Assembly: GCF_013618475.1 (NCBI RefSeq)
Contig: NZ_JABJVN010000002.1
Location: 496,001 to 560,000, forward strand
From: Saccharibacillus deserti
GTDB lineage: Bacteria; Bacillota; Bacilli; Paenibacillales; Paenibacillaceae
DNA: 64,000 nt
Reading direction: 5' to 3'
The position numbers and the translations under genes are program-made. The notes under the pieces are model-generated. The model ran no database searches. It was not told the DNA's origin and saw only the letters and a list, made by a program, of their open reading frames with translations. Shown here piece by piece: positions 20,701 to 27,186 of the stretch; positions within the stretch are counted from its first letter, which is position 1; each line of letters opens with the position of its first letter.

Positions 20701-21308
20701 GTATGGTCGTCAGCTTGAAGACGATCACAACCAAGCAGGGCAAGGCGATGGCTTTCGCGGAGATCGAAGACCAGATCGAGCGCTGCGAACTCGTGATGTT
20801 TCCCGAAGTGTGGAAACGAAGCCAGGAAGTCATGCAGCCGGGCGCGCTGCTTGCACTGCGGGCGAAAGTCCAGCAGCAGGATGAAGGCTTCAAGCTGCTC
20901 GCGGACACCGTTCTGCCGCTCGGCGAAGAAGCCGTGCGCAGTCTGCTGGCCCGCGGCGAATCGCGCGGCGGCGGCCCGACCCGCCCGGCCCGATCTTCCC
21001 GCAGCGGCCCGAAGGCTTCTGCCGGAAACGCCGCAGCACCTGCGCCCGGAGGTGCAAAGTCCGGCGCCGCCGGCGGTACGCCCCAGCGCGTCTTCGTCAA
21101 GATCGCGGCGGACCGCCGCAGTCCCGAGCTGCTCGAGACGCTCAAGACGATGCTGCAGACCCATCCGGGAAAGATGCCGACCTTACTGTTCTACGAAGAT
21201 ACGCAGAAGCTGATGGCATTGAGCGACGCGTACCGGATCGAGCCTTCGCCCGAGCTGTTCGGGGAAATGGAAGAACTGCTCGGTGCCGGAACCGTCCGGG
21301 TCAAATAA
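17736..21308 (+). CDS. dnaE: DNA polymerase III alpha subunit DnaE
   Basis: DnaE is the error-prone replicative polymerase of Firmicutes that extends RNA primers before PolC takes over. It has 1190 residues, longer than B. subtilis DnaE (about 1115). An N-terminal PHP domain is seen in VHLHVHSEYSLLDGA and LALTDHGVMYG. The palm has PGRGSSAGSLVAYTL and the catalytic PDIDIDF near residue 402. The helix-hairpin-helix and OB domains follow, up to about 1070. The extra length is mainly a Gly/Ala/Pro/Ser-rich linker at about 1078-1117 before a short folded end. The ATG follows AAAGGGGG. A terminator follows the gene. Confidence 0.97.
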   Translation: MNDFVHLHVHSEYSLLDGAARIKELVGRAAELGMKSLALTDHGVMYGAIPFYKACRAAGIKPIIGFEAYYTSASRHERASRKEQPIYHLLLLAKNETGYRNLMKICSAGHLEGFHYKPRIDREVLKRYSEGIVCTSACIGGEIPQHFLNGRPEEAKAAALRYKEIFGENFYIELQDHGLAEQKKVNPMLVALAQEIGVELIATNDSHYLSEPDAEIQDVLICIGTGKTMEDEERFRIPTRQLYLKTGEEMARLFPHLPQALANTAKIAEECELEIELGRSILPEYQPLPESKSPQQYLIDLCKEGLERRYAHLPGWEDAGHRSKLDERLEYELGVIGTMGFSDYFLIVWDFIRYAHEQGIVTGPGRGSSAGSLVAYTLNITDVDPIKYNLLFERFLNPARITMPDIDIDFSDERRDEVIAYVTDKYGSDRVAQIITFGTLAARAAVRDVGRVLALPYGEVDKTAKLIPVQVGMTIDRALAQNAALRERLEASPDAKRLIETARRVEGMPRHASTHAAGVVIARGPLTDYVPLQEGGEKTALTQYPMESLESVGLLKMDFLGLRTLSIIERCQKWIAERTGAAVDFKAVSENDPGTYELLGRGDTTGVFQLESPGIRRVMKEMKPSVIEDIISVVALYRPGPMEFISNYIQVKHGLVRADYPHEDLKPILEDTHGIIVYQEQIMQIASTMAGFSLGEADLLRRAVSKKKRETLDEERGHFVRGSLGQDYSEEDANKVYDMIVRFADYGFPRAHAAAYGVLAFQTAYLKAHYPVEFMASMLAAVTGNHRKVAEYVVETRRMNIPVLPPDVNKSGMLFTPSDEDGKASLRFGLAAIKNVGTNAIRNVMDERAERPFDSLLDFCRRVDPKTCNRRVIEALIQAGAFDSLPGHRAQLLAMLDEALDAAAKWRKEREDFQIQMFDFVETPNWEIEYPDVRDYTSSEQLDLERELLGLYLSGHPLDDYEPLLGEPGVQKLMELGEAPDESHTVTAGMVVSLKTITTKQGKAMAFAEIEDQIERCELVMFPEVWKRSQEVMQPGALLALRAKVQQQDEGFKLLADTVLPLGEEAVRSLLARGESRGGGPTRPARSSRSGPKASAGNAAAPAPGGAKSGAAGGTPQRVFVKIAADRRSPELLETLKTMLQTHPGKMPTLLFYEDTQKLMALSDAYRIEPSPELFGEMEELLGAGTVRVK

Positions 21309-21335
21309 AGAATCGCACCGTTTCTTTTTCGCTTC

Positions 21336-21388
21336 GGACCGGGCTTGCGCCTTCCCCATGCGCAGGCCCGGTCTGTGCGTTTTTCTTC
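21336..21388 (+). terminator. terminator after dnaE
   Basis: A long stem of GACCGGGC and TTGCGC with GCGCAG and GCCCGGTC around a 9-base loop. TTTTT follows after a short gap. Confidence 0.7.
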
Positions 21389-21426
21389 CGGCCGCGAGTC
21401 TCCGGGCCGGCCGGCCGCCGATTCTG

Positions 21427-21456
21427 TTGCTAAAAAAAACAGCCTTATGGTATCAT
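21427..21456 (+). promoter_or_regulatory. promoter of the small-ORF/accDA operon
   Basis: TTGCTA at 21427-21432, an 18-base A-rich spacer and TATCAT at 21451-21456, about 60 bases before the first start codon. Confidence 0.6.
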
Positions 21457-21518
21457 TAAGCCATTATGCAGAGGAAACGGGTTCATACGGACAGTCGACA
21501 AGGGGGACGTATTCGTTC

Positions 21519-21707
21519 ATGTGGACGGTGATCTATATCGCCTCTACCGCCAGGTTGGCGGAGAAGCTTGAGAGCAGGCTTACCGAAGAAGGATTTCTCG
21601 TCAAAATCCGTCCCGTCAACATGTCCAAACAGCAGTTCGAGATTCTGGTTCCTTCCGGCGAACTCGAGGAAGTCCAGGAGGTGCTGAATCATATTCTGCA
21701 CCCTTGA
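21519..21707 (+). CDS. small conserved-looking protein upstream of accD, 62 aa
   Basis: A 62-residue protein starting MWTVIYIASTARLAEKLESR. It reads as a compact beta-alpha-beta unit: a first strand, a helix carrying alternating Arg/Lys/Glu, a second strand (FLVKIRPV), then SKQQFEILVPSGEL and a final helix. The two strand-helix pairs suggest a ferredoxin-like or ACT-like half domain. The ATG at 21519 follows AAGGGGGA; the longer upstream frame has no support. It precedes accD by about 100 bases on the same strand and shares the promoter at 21427-21456, so a link with acetyl-CoA carboxylase expression or fatty-acid synthesis is possible. I cannot assign a function. Confidence 0.75.
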   Translation: MWTVIYIASTARLAEKLESRLTEEGFLVKIRPVNMSKQQFEILVPSGELEEVQEVLNHILHP

Positions 21708-21808
21708 CCCGGCCCGACCCGGCCGGGCTCGAAGCGAGAGAGCAGTGCGGTTTGTCAGATCGAACTTCAAGGCGAGGCCCGCCAAATAACGGCTGAAGAG
21801 GTGTAGTG

Positions 21809-22702
21809 GTGTTCAAGGATTTATTTCAGAAAAAAAGAAAGTACGCGACCCTTCCTCCCGATCGCAGCGCCGGAAGCGGCGATGCGGAAACGCAGCAGCG
21901 CCCCAAGCGGGAGATCCCGGAAGGGCTCATGAATAAATGCAGCAAGTGCGGAGCGATTCAATACAGCAAGGAACTCGAGAAGAACCTGAAAGTATGTACA
22001 TCCTGCGGCCACCACATGCGTCTGAACGCGGTGGAACGTATTGCGATGACTTTGGACGAAGGCAGCTTCGTCGAACACGACGGCGATGTGGTGTCGATCG
22101 ATCCGCTGCATTTTCCGGGATACGCGGGTAAATTGGCGGAGCAGAAGCTGAAGTCCGGGCTGAATGAAGCGGTCGTGACCGGAGAAGGTGCGATCAACGG
22201 CCAGCCGGTTGCGGTAGCCGTCATGAGTTTCGACTTTTTCAGCGGGAGTATGGGATCGGCCGTCGGCGAGAAGATCACACGGATCATCGAGCATGCGGGC
22301 GAATACGGCCTGCCGCTGATCATTTTCTCGACTTCGGGCGGAGCGCGGATGCAGGAGAGCATTCTCAGTCTGATGCAGATGGCGAAGACCAGCGCGGCTT
22401 TGGGGCAGTTCGCGGAAAAAGGCGGATTGTATCTGTCGGTGATTACCGATCCGACGATGGGCGGAGTATCGGCCAGTTTCGCCATGCTCGGAGACATCAT
22501 TATTGCCGAGCCGAGCACGACCTTCGGTTTTGCCGGACGGCTCGTGATCGAGCAGACCATCCGCCAGAAACTGCCGGACGATTTCCAGACGGCGGAATTC
22601 AATATGCAGCACGGACAGCTCGATTTGGTCGTGCACCGCAAAGAAATGAAAACGATGCTGGGCAAACTGATCGGCATGCACAGTAAAAAGGAGGAGCTCT
22701 AG
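21809..22702 (+). CDS. accD: acetyl-CoA carboxylase carboxyltransferase beta subunit
   Basis: AccD forms the carboxyltransferase with AccA and moves the carboxyl group from biotin to acetyl-CoA, giving malonyl-CoA. It is 297 residues. The N-terminal zinc ribbon is intact: CSKC and CTSC at about 46-68. The crotonase-like core includes [14 protein letters not shown] and [12 protein letters not shown] chose the GTG at 21809 ([12 protein letters not shown], the usual N-terminus), although another GTG lies directly before it; GAAGAGG precedes. The stop is 4 bases before the accA ATG, so expression of the two subunits is coupled. Confidence 0.96.
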   Translation: MFKDLFQKKRKYATLPPDRSAGSGDAETQQRPKREIPEGLMNKCSKCGAIQYSKELEKNLKVCTSCGHHMRLNAVERIAMTLDEGSFVEHDGDVVSIDPLHFPGYAGKLAEQKLKSGLNEAVVTGEGAINGQPVAVAVMSFDFFSGSMGSAVGEKITRIIEHAGEYGLPLIIFSTSGGARMQESILSLMQMAKTSAALGQFAEKGGLYLSVITDPTMGGVSASFAMLGDIIIAEPSTTFGFAGRLVIEQTIRQKLPDDFQTAEFNMQHGQLDLVVHRKEMKTMLGKLIGMHSKKEEL

Positions 22703-22706
22703 ACGA

Positions 22707-23681
22707 ATGGCGGGAGAATTAGCGTTTGAGCAGCCTCTGGTAGAGCTGCGCAAGAAGATCGACGAGCTCAAACAGTTCGGACAGGAAAAAGGAATCGATT
22801 TCGGCGACGAAATTTCCCGCCTGGAAGAACGTTATGCCGAGCTGCAGCAGGATATTTATACGAATGTCACCCCGGCGCAAAAAATGCACCTGGCGCGCCA
22901 TCACCAGCGTCCGACCACGCTCGATTTGATTCCGTACGTATTCAGCGATTTCGTCGAACTGCACGGCGACCGCATGTACGGCGACGATATGGCGATTGTA
23001 GGCGGTATCGCGCGTTTCGGCGGCCGTCCGGTTACGGTCATCGGCCACCAGCGCGGCAAAGACACCAAAGACAATATCGCCCGTTTCTTCGGCAGTCCCC
23101 ATCCGGAAGGCTACCGCAAAGCACAGCGCCTGATGAAGCAGGCCGAGAAGTTCGGCCGTCCGGTCGTGACTTTTATCGATACAAAAGGCGCTTATCCCGG
23201 CAATACGGCGGAGGAACGCGGGCAATCGGAAGCGATCGCCCGCAGCATGATGGATATGGCCATGCTCAAAGTTCCCGTCATCTGCATCGTGATCGGAGAA
23301 GGCGGAAGCGGCGGAGCGATAGCGGTCGGCGTAGGCAACCGCGTGCTGATGCTGGAAAATGCCATCTATTCGGTTATTTCTCCGAACGGAGCCGCTTCGA
23401 TTCTGTGGAAAGACGCTTCCAAAGCCGACCAGGCGGCGGAAGCGATGAAGATCACCGCACCCGATCTGCTGGATTTCAAGGTGATCGAAGAAGTGATTCC
23501 CGAACCGAGAGGCGGCGCACACCGCGACTATGAAGCGACGGGACTTGCGATCCGCGAAGCACTGGAACGCCATCTGGACGAGATCGGCCAACTGGATGCC
23601 CAAACGCTGATTGCCCAGCGGTATGAGAAATTCCGCCGGATGGGGCAGTATGCGTCCGGACCGGCTTTACCGAACTCTTGA
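22707..23681 (+). CDS. accA: acetyl-CoA carboxylase carboxyltransferase alpha subunit
   Basis: AccA is the partner of AccD in the carboxyltransferase. It is 324 residues. Hallmarks include [49 protein letters not shown] and [20 protein letters not shown], the last being the oxyanion-forming glycine run. AAGGAGGAG lies just before the ATG, inside the end of accD. In B. subtilis the order continues accA-pfkA-pyk. Here pfkA is absent and accA is followed by a terminator and a palindromic element. Confidence 0.96.
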   Translation: MAGELAFEQPLVELRKKIDELKQFGQEKGIDFGDEISRLEERYAELQQDIYTNVTPAQKMHLARHHQRPTTLDLIPYVFSDFVELHGDRMYGDDMAIVGGIARFGGRPVTVIGHQRGKDTKDNIARFFGSPHPEGYRKAQRLMKQAEKFGRPVVTFIDTKGAYPGNTAEERGQSEAIARSMMDMAMLKVPVICIVIGEGGSGGAIAVGVGNRVLMLENAIYSVISPNGAASILWKDASKADQAAEAMKITAPDLLDFKVIEEVIPEPRGGAHRDYEATGLAIREALERHLDEIGQLDAQTLIAQRYEKFRRMGQYASGPALPNS

Positions 23682-23790
23682 GCAGTTTTTACCTTAAAAA
23701 CCTATACAAAACCGTGAATTTAGTGTAGATTTAATTGTTGGTGAGGATTTTATAACTATCCGAAAAACCGACTTCCACACGCGGATTACA

Positions 23791-23830
23791 GAGGTCGGAG
23801 CACCGCAAACCGGCCTCTTTTTGTGCGGTG
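23791..23830 (+). terminator. accDA terminator with overlapping alternative hairpin
   Basis: GAGGTCGG (23791-23798) pairs with CCGGCCTC (23810-23817, one G-T) and is followed by TTTTT. The loop contains CACCGCA (23801-23807), complementary to TGCGGTG just after the T-run (23824-23830). An upstream CCGAC at 23768-23772 could compete for GTCGG. The basic terminator is well supported. The pseudoknot or attenuator reading is speculative. Confidence 0.7.
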
Positions 23831-23869
23831 ACGCGGAAGGGTGCGCATGTATTTCCTTTTTGGAACATG

Positions 23870-23979
23870 CTAGTACCTTGTCAACACTAAAGGTAAGGTT
23901 ACGCTCCCCTGAATCGCACCTAAAGCGTGTGCGTTTCAGGAAAACGTAAACCTCGGATGAAGAGTTGAAAGGGTACTAG
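23870..23979 (+). repeat. palindromic element, copy 1, in the pyk 5' region
   Basis: A 110-bp imperfect palindrome bounded by CTAGTACC and GGTACTAG. Its centre is a hairpin: CCTGAA (23908-23913) with TTCAGG (23935-23940), then CGCAC (23915-23919) with GTGCG (23929-23933), and a 9-nt loop CTAAAGCGT. A second copy in inverted orientation follows pyk. No transposase, target-site duplication or open frame is visible. It may be a MITE-like non-autonomous element, or a structural RNA element in the pyk leader. Confidence 0.85.
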
Positions 23980-24047
23980 TCGACAGAGAAAGCCTCCATC
24001 GAGAGGCCAAGCAGAGATCACAGAGATCAAAAAACGGAGGAACCCAA

Positions 24048-25466
24048 ATGCGTAAAACAAAAATCGTATGTACAATCGGTCCGGCAAGTGAGTCGCTGGA
24101 GAACACAAAAAAACTGATCATGGCGGGCATGAACGTCGCTCGAATGAACTTCTCCCACGGTGATTTCGAAGAGCACGGCAACCGCGTTAAAAATATTCGT
24201 CAAGCCTGCCAGGAGCTCGGCAAGAGCGTTGCCCTGCTGCTGGACACCAAAGGTCCGGAGATCCGTACCGGCAAAATCGCAGTCGAGCCGCTCGACCTGG
24301 TCGAAGACGAGTTCATCACGCTGACGACCGAAGAAATCGCCGGCGACAAAAACCGCCTGTCCGTTTCTTACGTCGATCTCCCGAAAGACGTATCGGTCGG
24401 CTCCACGATCCTGATCGATGACGGCCTGATCGGTCTGACCGTTACCGAAGTCGAAGGCACGGAAATCAAGTGCCGCATCGTCAACGGCGGACAAATCAAA
24501 AGCCGCAAAGGCGTAAACGTACCGGGCGTAAGCATCTCGCTGCCGGGCATTACGGAGAAGGACACCAACGATATCGTTTTCGGTATCGAGCAGGGTGTAG
24601 ACTTCATCGCCGCCTCGTTCGTACGCAAAGCAAGCGACGTTCTGGAAATTCGCGAACTGCTGAAAAAGCACAACGCCGAGCATATCCAGATCATCTCCAA
24701 GATCGAAAACCAGGAAGGCGTCGACAACCTTGACGAAATCCTTGAAGTTTCCGACGGTCTGATGGTTGCCCGCGGCGATCTCGGCGTGGAAATCCCTGCC
24801 GAAGAAGTACCGCTGGTACAAAAGCAAATGATCGAGAAGTGCAACCGTGCCGGCAAACCGGTTATCACGGCTACGCAAATGCTCGATTCGATGCAGCGCA
24901 ACCCGCGTCCGACACGCGCCGAAGCGAGTGACGTGGCAAACGCGATCCTCGACGGTACAGATGCGATCATGCTGTCCGGCGAAACGGCTGCCGGCAAATA
25001 TCCGACAGAATCGGTACTGACGATGGCCCGTATCGCGGAAAAAGCGGAGTCCGCCATGGCTAACCGCGAGATTCTGAAGAAACAAAGCGAAGCGCAGCAG
25101 AAATCCGTAACCGAGTCGATCAGCCAATCGGTCGCCCACGCGGCATGGAACCTGGACGTCAAAGCGATCGTGACTTCGACCCAATCGGGTACGACGGCTC
25201 GCATGATCTCCAAATACCGTCCGATCGCTCCGATCATCGCGGTAACGACGCAGGAACAGACGCTTCGTCGTCTGGCTCTGGCATGGGGCGTTATCCCGGT
25301 CAAAGGCGAAGTGGCCGAAACGACCGACGAACTGTTCGAAAGTGCTATCCAGGGCGCCAAAAAGTCCGGTATCGTGCAAGAGGGCGATCTGGTCGTGATC
25401 ACGGCGGGCGTACCGCTGGGACGTTCCGGTTCGACGAACCTGATCAAAGTCGATCACGTTCACTAG
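24048..25466 (+). CDS. pyk: pyruvate kinase
   Basis: Pyruvate kinase converts PEP and ADP to pyruvate and ATP in lower glycolysis. It is 472 residues. [39 protein letters not shown], the catalytic lysine in [13 protein letters not shown], the [12 protein letters not shown] segment and [18 protein letters not shown] are all present. The protein ends soon after [15 protein letters not shown], without the extra C-terminal PEP-binding-like domain found in B. subtilis and Geobacillus Pyk (about 585 residues). Its TAG stop lies inside the first bases of the downstream palindrome. The ATG follows ACGGAGGAA. Both flanks are copies of the same palindromic element. Confidence 0.95.
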   Translation: MRKTKIVCTIGPASESLENTKKLIMAGMNVARMNFSHGDFEEHGNRVKNIRQACQELGKSVALLLDTKGPEIRTGKIAVEPLDLVEDEFITLTTEEIAGDKNRLSVSYVDLPKDVSVGSTILIDDGLIGLTVTEVEGTEIKCRIVNGGQIKSRKGVNVPGVSISLPGITEKDTNDIVFGIEQGVDFIAASFVRKASDVLEIRELLKKHNAEHIQIISKIENQEGVDNLDEILEVSDGLMVARGDLGVEIPAEEVPLVQKQMIEKCNRAGKPVITATQMLDSMQRNPRPTRAEASDVANAILDGTDAIMLSGETAAGKYPTESVLTMARIAEKAESAMANREILKKQSEAQQKSVTESISQSVAHAAWNLDVKAIVTSTQSGTTARMISKYRPIAPIIAVTTQEQTLRRLALAWGVIPVKGEVAETTDELFESAIQGAKKSGIVQEGDLVVITAGVPLGRSGSTNLIKVDHVH

Positions 25467-25601
25467 TACCCTTTCAACTCTTAATCCGAGGTTTACGTTT
25501 TCCTGAAATAACAATTCCGTCGGAGACTTCGTACACGCTTCAGGTACGAAATCTCAGGGGAGCGTAACCTTACCTTTAGCGTTGACAAGGGCCTGGGCTA
25601 G
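25463..25601 (-). repeat. palindromic element, copy 2, at the pyk 3' end
   Basis: A 139-bp copy of the element at 23870-23979 in inverted orientation. The arm next to pyk (25463-25507) matches the other copy over 45 bases with one mismatch, and the outer arm (about 25554-25590) matches over about 36 bases with one mismatch. The centre differs in length but keeps a hairpin: a 12-bp stem 25523-25534/25544-25555 with one G-T pair and the same 9-nt loop (ACGCTTCAG here against ACGCTTTAG in copy 1 read on this strand). The outer terminus has drifted to GGGCTAG. The pyk stop codon (25464-25466) falls in its first bases. Confidence 0.85.
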
Positions 25602-25676
25602 GCCGTACCCGCAGTTCCCTTTTTTGATAAAAGCCGCCTTCCGGCCGTTTGGTCCGTCGCTTTATTCGACGTTCCA

Positions 25677-25699
25677 AGCCGCCGTACGGGCGGCTTTTT
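25677..25699 (+). terminator. terminator after pyk
   Basis: AAGCCGCC and GGCGGCTT form an 8-bp stem around GTACG, followed by TTTTT. It lies 75 bases beyond the second palindromic element. The remaining bases of the 376-base gap hold only this and the next promoter. Confidence 0.8.
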
Positions 25700-25736
25700 G
25701 TTTTGCCAAGGCAGCGACGCGGGACATAGGCCCGGG

Positions 25737-25767
25737 TTGGCAATCGGGTCCTCTTTTCGTATACAAT
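25737..25767 (+). promoter_or_regulatory. promoter of the thioesterase-fxsA pair
   Basis: TTGGCA at 25737-25742 and TATACAAT at 25760-25767, which gives a 17-base spacer to TATACA. It lies 75 bases before the start codon. Confidence 0.65.
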
Positions 25768-25842
25768 GAATAGACAAGGCTTAAGGCGGAGGACGAAAGA
25801 TTCACTTTTCGGCTTCTGTCCGATAACAAGGAGTGGAAAGGC

Positions 25843-26394
25843 ATGAGCAGAAGCAATCCGGGAACGAAAAGTTCCGACTCACCAAGCCGCTGGTTTCGAA
25901 CGGGCTTGAATGTACGCTACCAGGAAACCGACAAAATGGCGGTCGTTTATCACGCCAATTATTTGAACTGGTTTGAAATTGCGCGGACCGAGATGATCCG
26001 CACGATCGGGTTGTCCTACCGGGAGATCGAGGAGCAGGGAATCTATCTGCCTGTGCTCGAAGTTCGCTCCCGCTTCGTCAGCCCGGCGCGGTACGACGAC
26101 CGAATCTGGGTCTACGCGCGCATCCGCGGATTTTCGCCGCTGCGTCTGGAGTACGAATACGAAGTCCGCCGCTGCGAAGATCCGGCGGCGTGGAGCGTCG
26201 AAGCGGCCAAGTTCGGCCCGGAAGAAGACCGTCCCGGCACGCTGCTGAATACGGGAGAGACCGATCATGTCTGGCTCAGCTCCGAATGGAAGCCGGTTCG
26301 CTTGAACAAAGCCGCTCCGGATATCTACGGACGAATCGGCAGTTGGCTTTCCACGGATACGAGTATACAAGGAGGAGACCCCCATGAAAAATAG
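25843..26394 (+). CDS. YbgC/FcbC-type acyl-CoA thioesterase
   Basis: A hotdog-fold thioesterase of the 4-hydroxybenzoyl-CoA thioesterase/YbgC group, 183 residues, cytoplasmic. The active-site signature YQETDKMAVVYHANYLNWFE lies near residues 28-47, including the conserved Asp. The C-terminal 40 residues extend beyond the usual length of about 140 and are unlike the family. The ATG follows AAGGAGTGG. The end overlaps the fxsA start by 11 bases, so the two are translationally coupled. The acyl substrate is unknown; proximity to accDA and the TCA genes suggests central acyl-CoA metabolism. Confidence 0.88.
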   Translation: MSRSNPGTKSSDSPSRWFRTGLNVRYQETDKMAVVYHANYLNWFEIARTEMIRTIGLSYREIEEQGIYLPVLEVRSRFVSPARYDDRIWVYARIRGFSPLRLEYEYEVRRCEDPAAWSVEAAKFGPEEDRPGTLLNTGETDHVWLSSEWKPVRLNKAAPDIYGRIGSWLSTDTSIQGGDPHEK

Positions 26395-26779
26395 AATGGC
26401 TATCCTGTTCATTCTGGCCGTCATCCTCGAAGCGGCCGTGTTCGCCTGGCTGATCGAATATTTCGGCTTTTTCAAGACTTTCGTTCTGGTTCTGGCCACG
26501 ACGGTAATCGGGATTGCGATGGTACAGTTCGAAGGCAGAAAAGCGATGAACGATCTCAAAGCTCTTGCCGAGAGCGGTCAGCCGCCCGGCCGCAAACTGG
26601 TCGACGGCGTCTGCATTATGGCCGGAGGCGCCCTGCTGATCGCACCGGGATTTCTTACCGACCTGATCGGTTTTACCCTGGTCTTTCCGCTGACTCGCCC
26701 GCTTTATCACCGGGCCGCCATGCGCTGGATCGAGAAACGGATGAAAAAAGGCGGCGGCATTACCTTTTACCGGCGTTGA
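26384..26779 (+). CDS. fxsA: FxsA family membrane protein
   Basis: FxsA is a small cytoplasmic-membrane protein; in E. coli its overproduction relieves exclusion of phage T7 by the F plasmid. It is 131 residues. About three hydrophobic segments are visible (near 5-25, 25-45 and 70-100), with FVLVLATTVIGIAMVQFEG and LVDGVCIMAGGALLIAPGF, both typical. The ATG follows AAGGAGGAG inside the end of the thioesterase gene. In B. subtilis fxsA lies just after pyk, so this placement is ancestral. A terminator follows. Confidence 0.9.
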   Translation: MKNRMAILFILAVILEAAVFAWLIEYFGFFKTFVLVLATTVIGIAMVQFEGRKAMNDLKALAESGQPPGRKLVDGVCIMAGGALLIAPGFLTDLIGFTLVFPLTRPLYHRAAMRWIEKRMKKGGGITFYRR

Positions 26780-26799
26780 TTACAGACTTCCTTTCCAAG

Positions 26800-26826
26800 C
26801 CGTTCGCCTTAGGCGAACGGTTTTTG
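26800..26826 (+). terminator. terminator after fxsA
   Basis: CCGTTCGCC, TTA loop, GGCGAACGG and TTTTT: a perfect 9-bp stem. Confidence 0.9.
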
Positions 26827-26840
26827 ACATTTTACCGAAC

Positions 26841-26855
26841 TTGCAAACGCTTGCT
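26841..26855 (+). promoter_or_regulatory. cre-like site upstream of citZ
   Basis: TTGCAAACGCTTGCT fits the relaxed CcpA operator WTGNAANCGNWNNCW and is nearly palindromic (GCAAACGCTTGC). It lies about 90 bases before the citZ -35. citZ is under CcpA control in B. subtilis, so catabolite control here is plausible, but the distance is larger than usual. Confidence 0.45.
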
Positions 26856-26896
26856 CACTCCTGTAACATATATCACTGTAAGGGGTTTCAAATGTA

Positions 26897-26915
26897 TTTT
26901 ATCGCCCTGATAAAA
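26897..26915 (+). promoter_or_regulatory. dyad upstream of the citZ promoter
   Basis: TTTTATC, 5 bases, GATAAAA: a perfect 7-bp inverted repeat 31 bases before the citZ -35. It has the T-N11-A form recognised by LysR-type regulators. B. subtilis citZ is repressed by the LysR-type CcpC, but the known CcpC half-sites (ATAA-N7-TTAT) are arranged the other way, so the binding protein is open. Confidence 0.45.
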
Positions 26916-26946
26916 CAATTTGATTCCTCAGCGATTCATAGAAATG

Positions 26947-26975
26947 TTCAAAAAAATGACAAAATCCGGTATGAT
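26947..26975 (+). promoter_or_regulatory. sigma-A promoter of citZ
   Basis: TTCAAA at 26947-26952, a 17-base spacer and TATGAT at 26970-26975. The leader of about 205 bases contains a large hairpin at 27077-27128. Confidence 0.65.
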
Positions 26976-27076
26976 GGCTAAGAGTGAGGTTACATGTCTT
27001 GTTGTTTTCGACAAGATATCGAGACCGGGACCCAAACGTTTGTAAGTCGCTAAAAACGGTTACAAATGTCTGGGAT

Positions 27077-27128
27077 GTGTTCCAAACCCGAAGGCCTGCC
27101 AAAGTCTGCGGGTTGCAAACACATCGTG
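27077..27128 (+). other. long hairpin in the citZ leader
   Basis: GATGTGTT and AACACATC form an 8-bp outer stem, then a 3x3 internal loop, then AACCCG/CGGGTT and an 18-base apical loop. It ends about 58 bases before the citZ ATG and is not followed by a T-run, so it is not a terminator. Confidence 0.6.
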
Positions 27129-27186
27129 TGCTCCCGAGAATTACCGCCTGCATTTATCCGTTCCATTTTAAAAGGAGTGATGTACG

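Noticed and set aside
23870-25601. pyk as cargo of a composite transposon
   Set aside because: The flanking elements are inverted and similar, but there is no transposase, no target duplication visible and pyk sits in its ancestral position, so the insertion-sequence reading is not supported.
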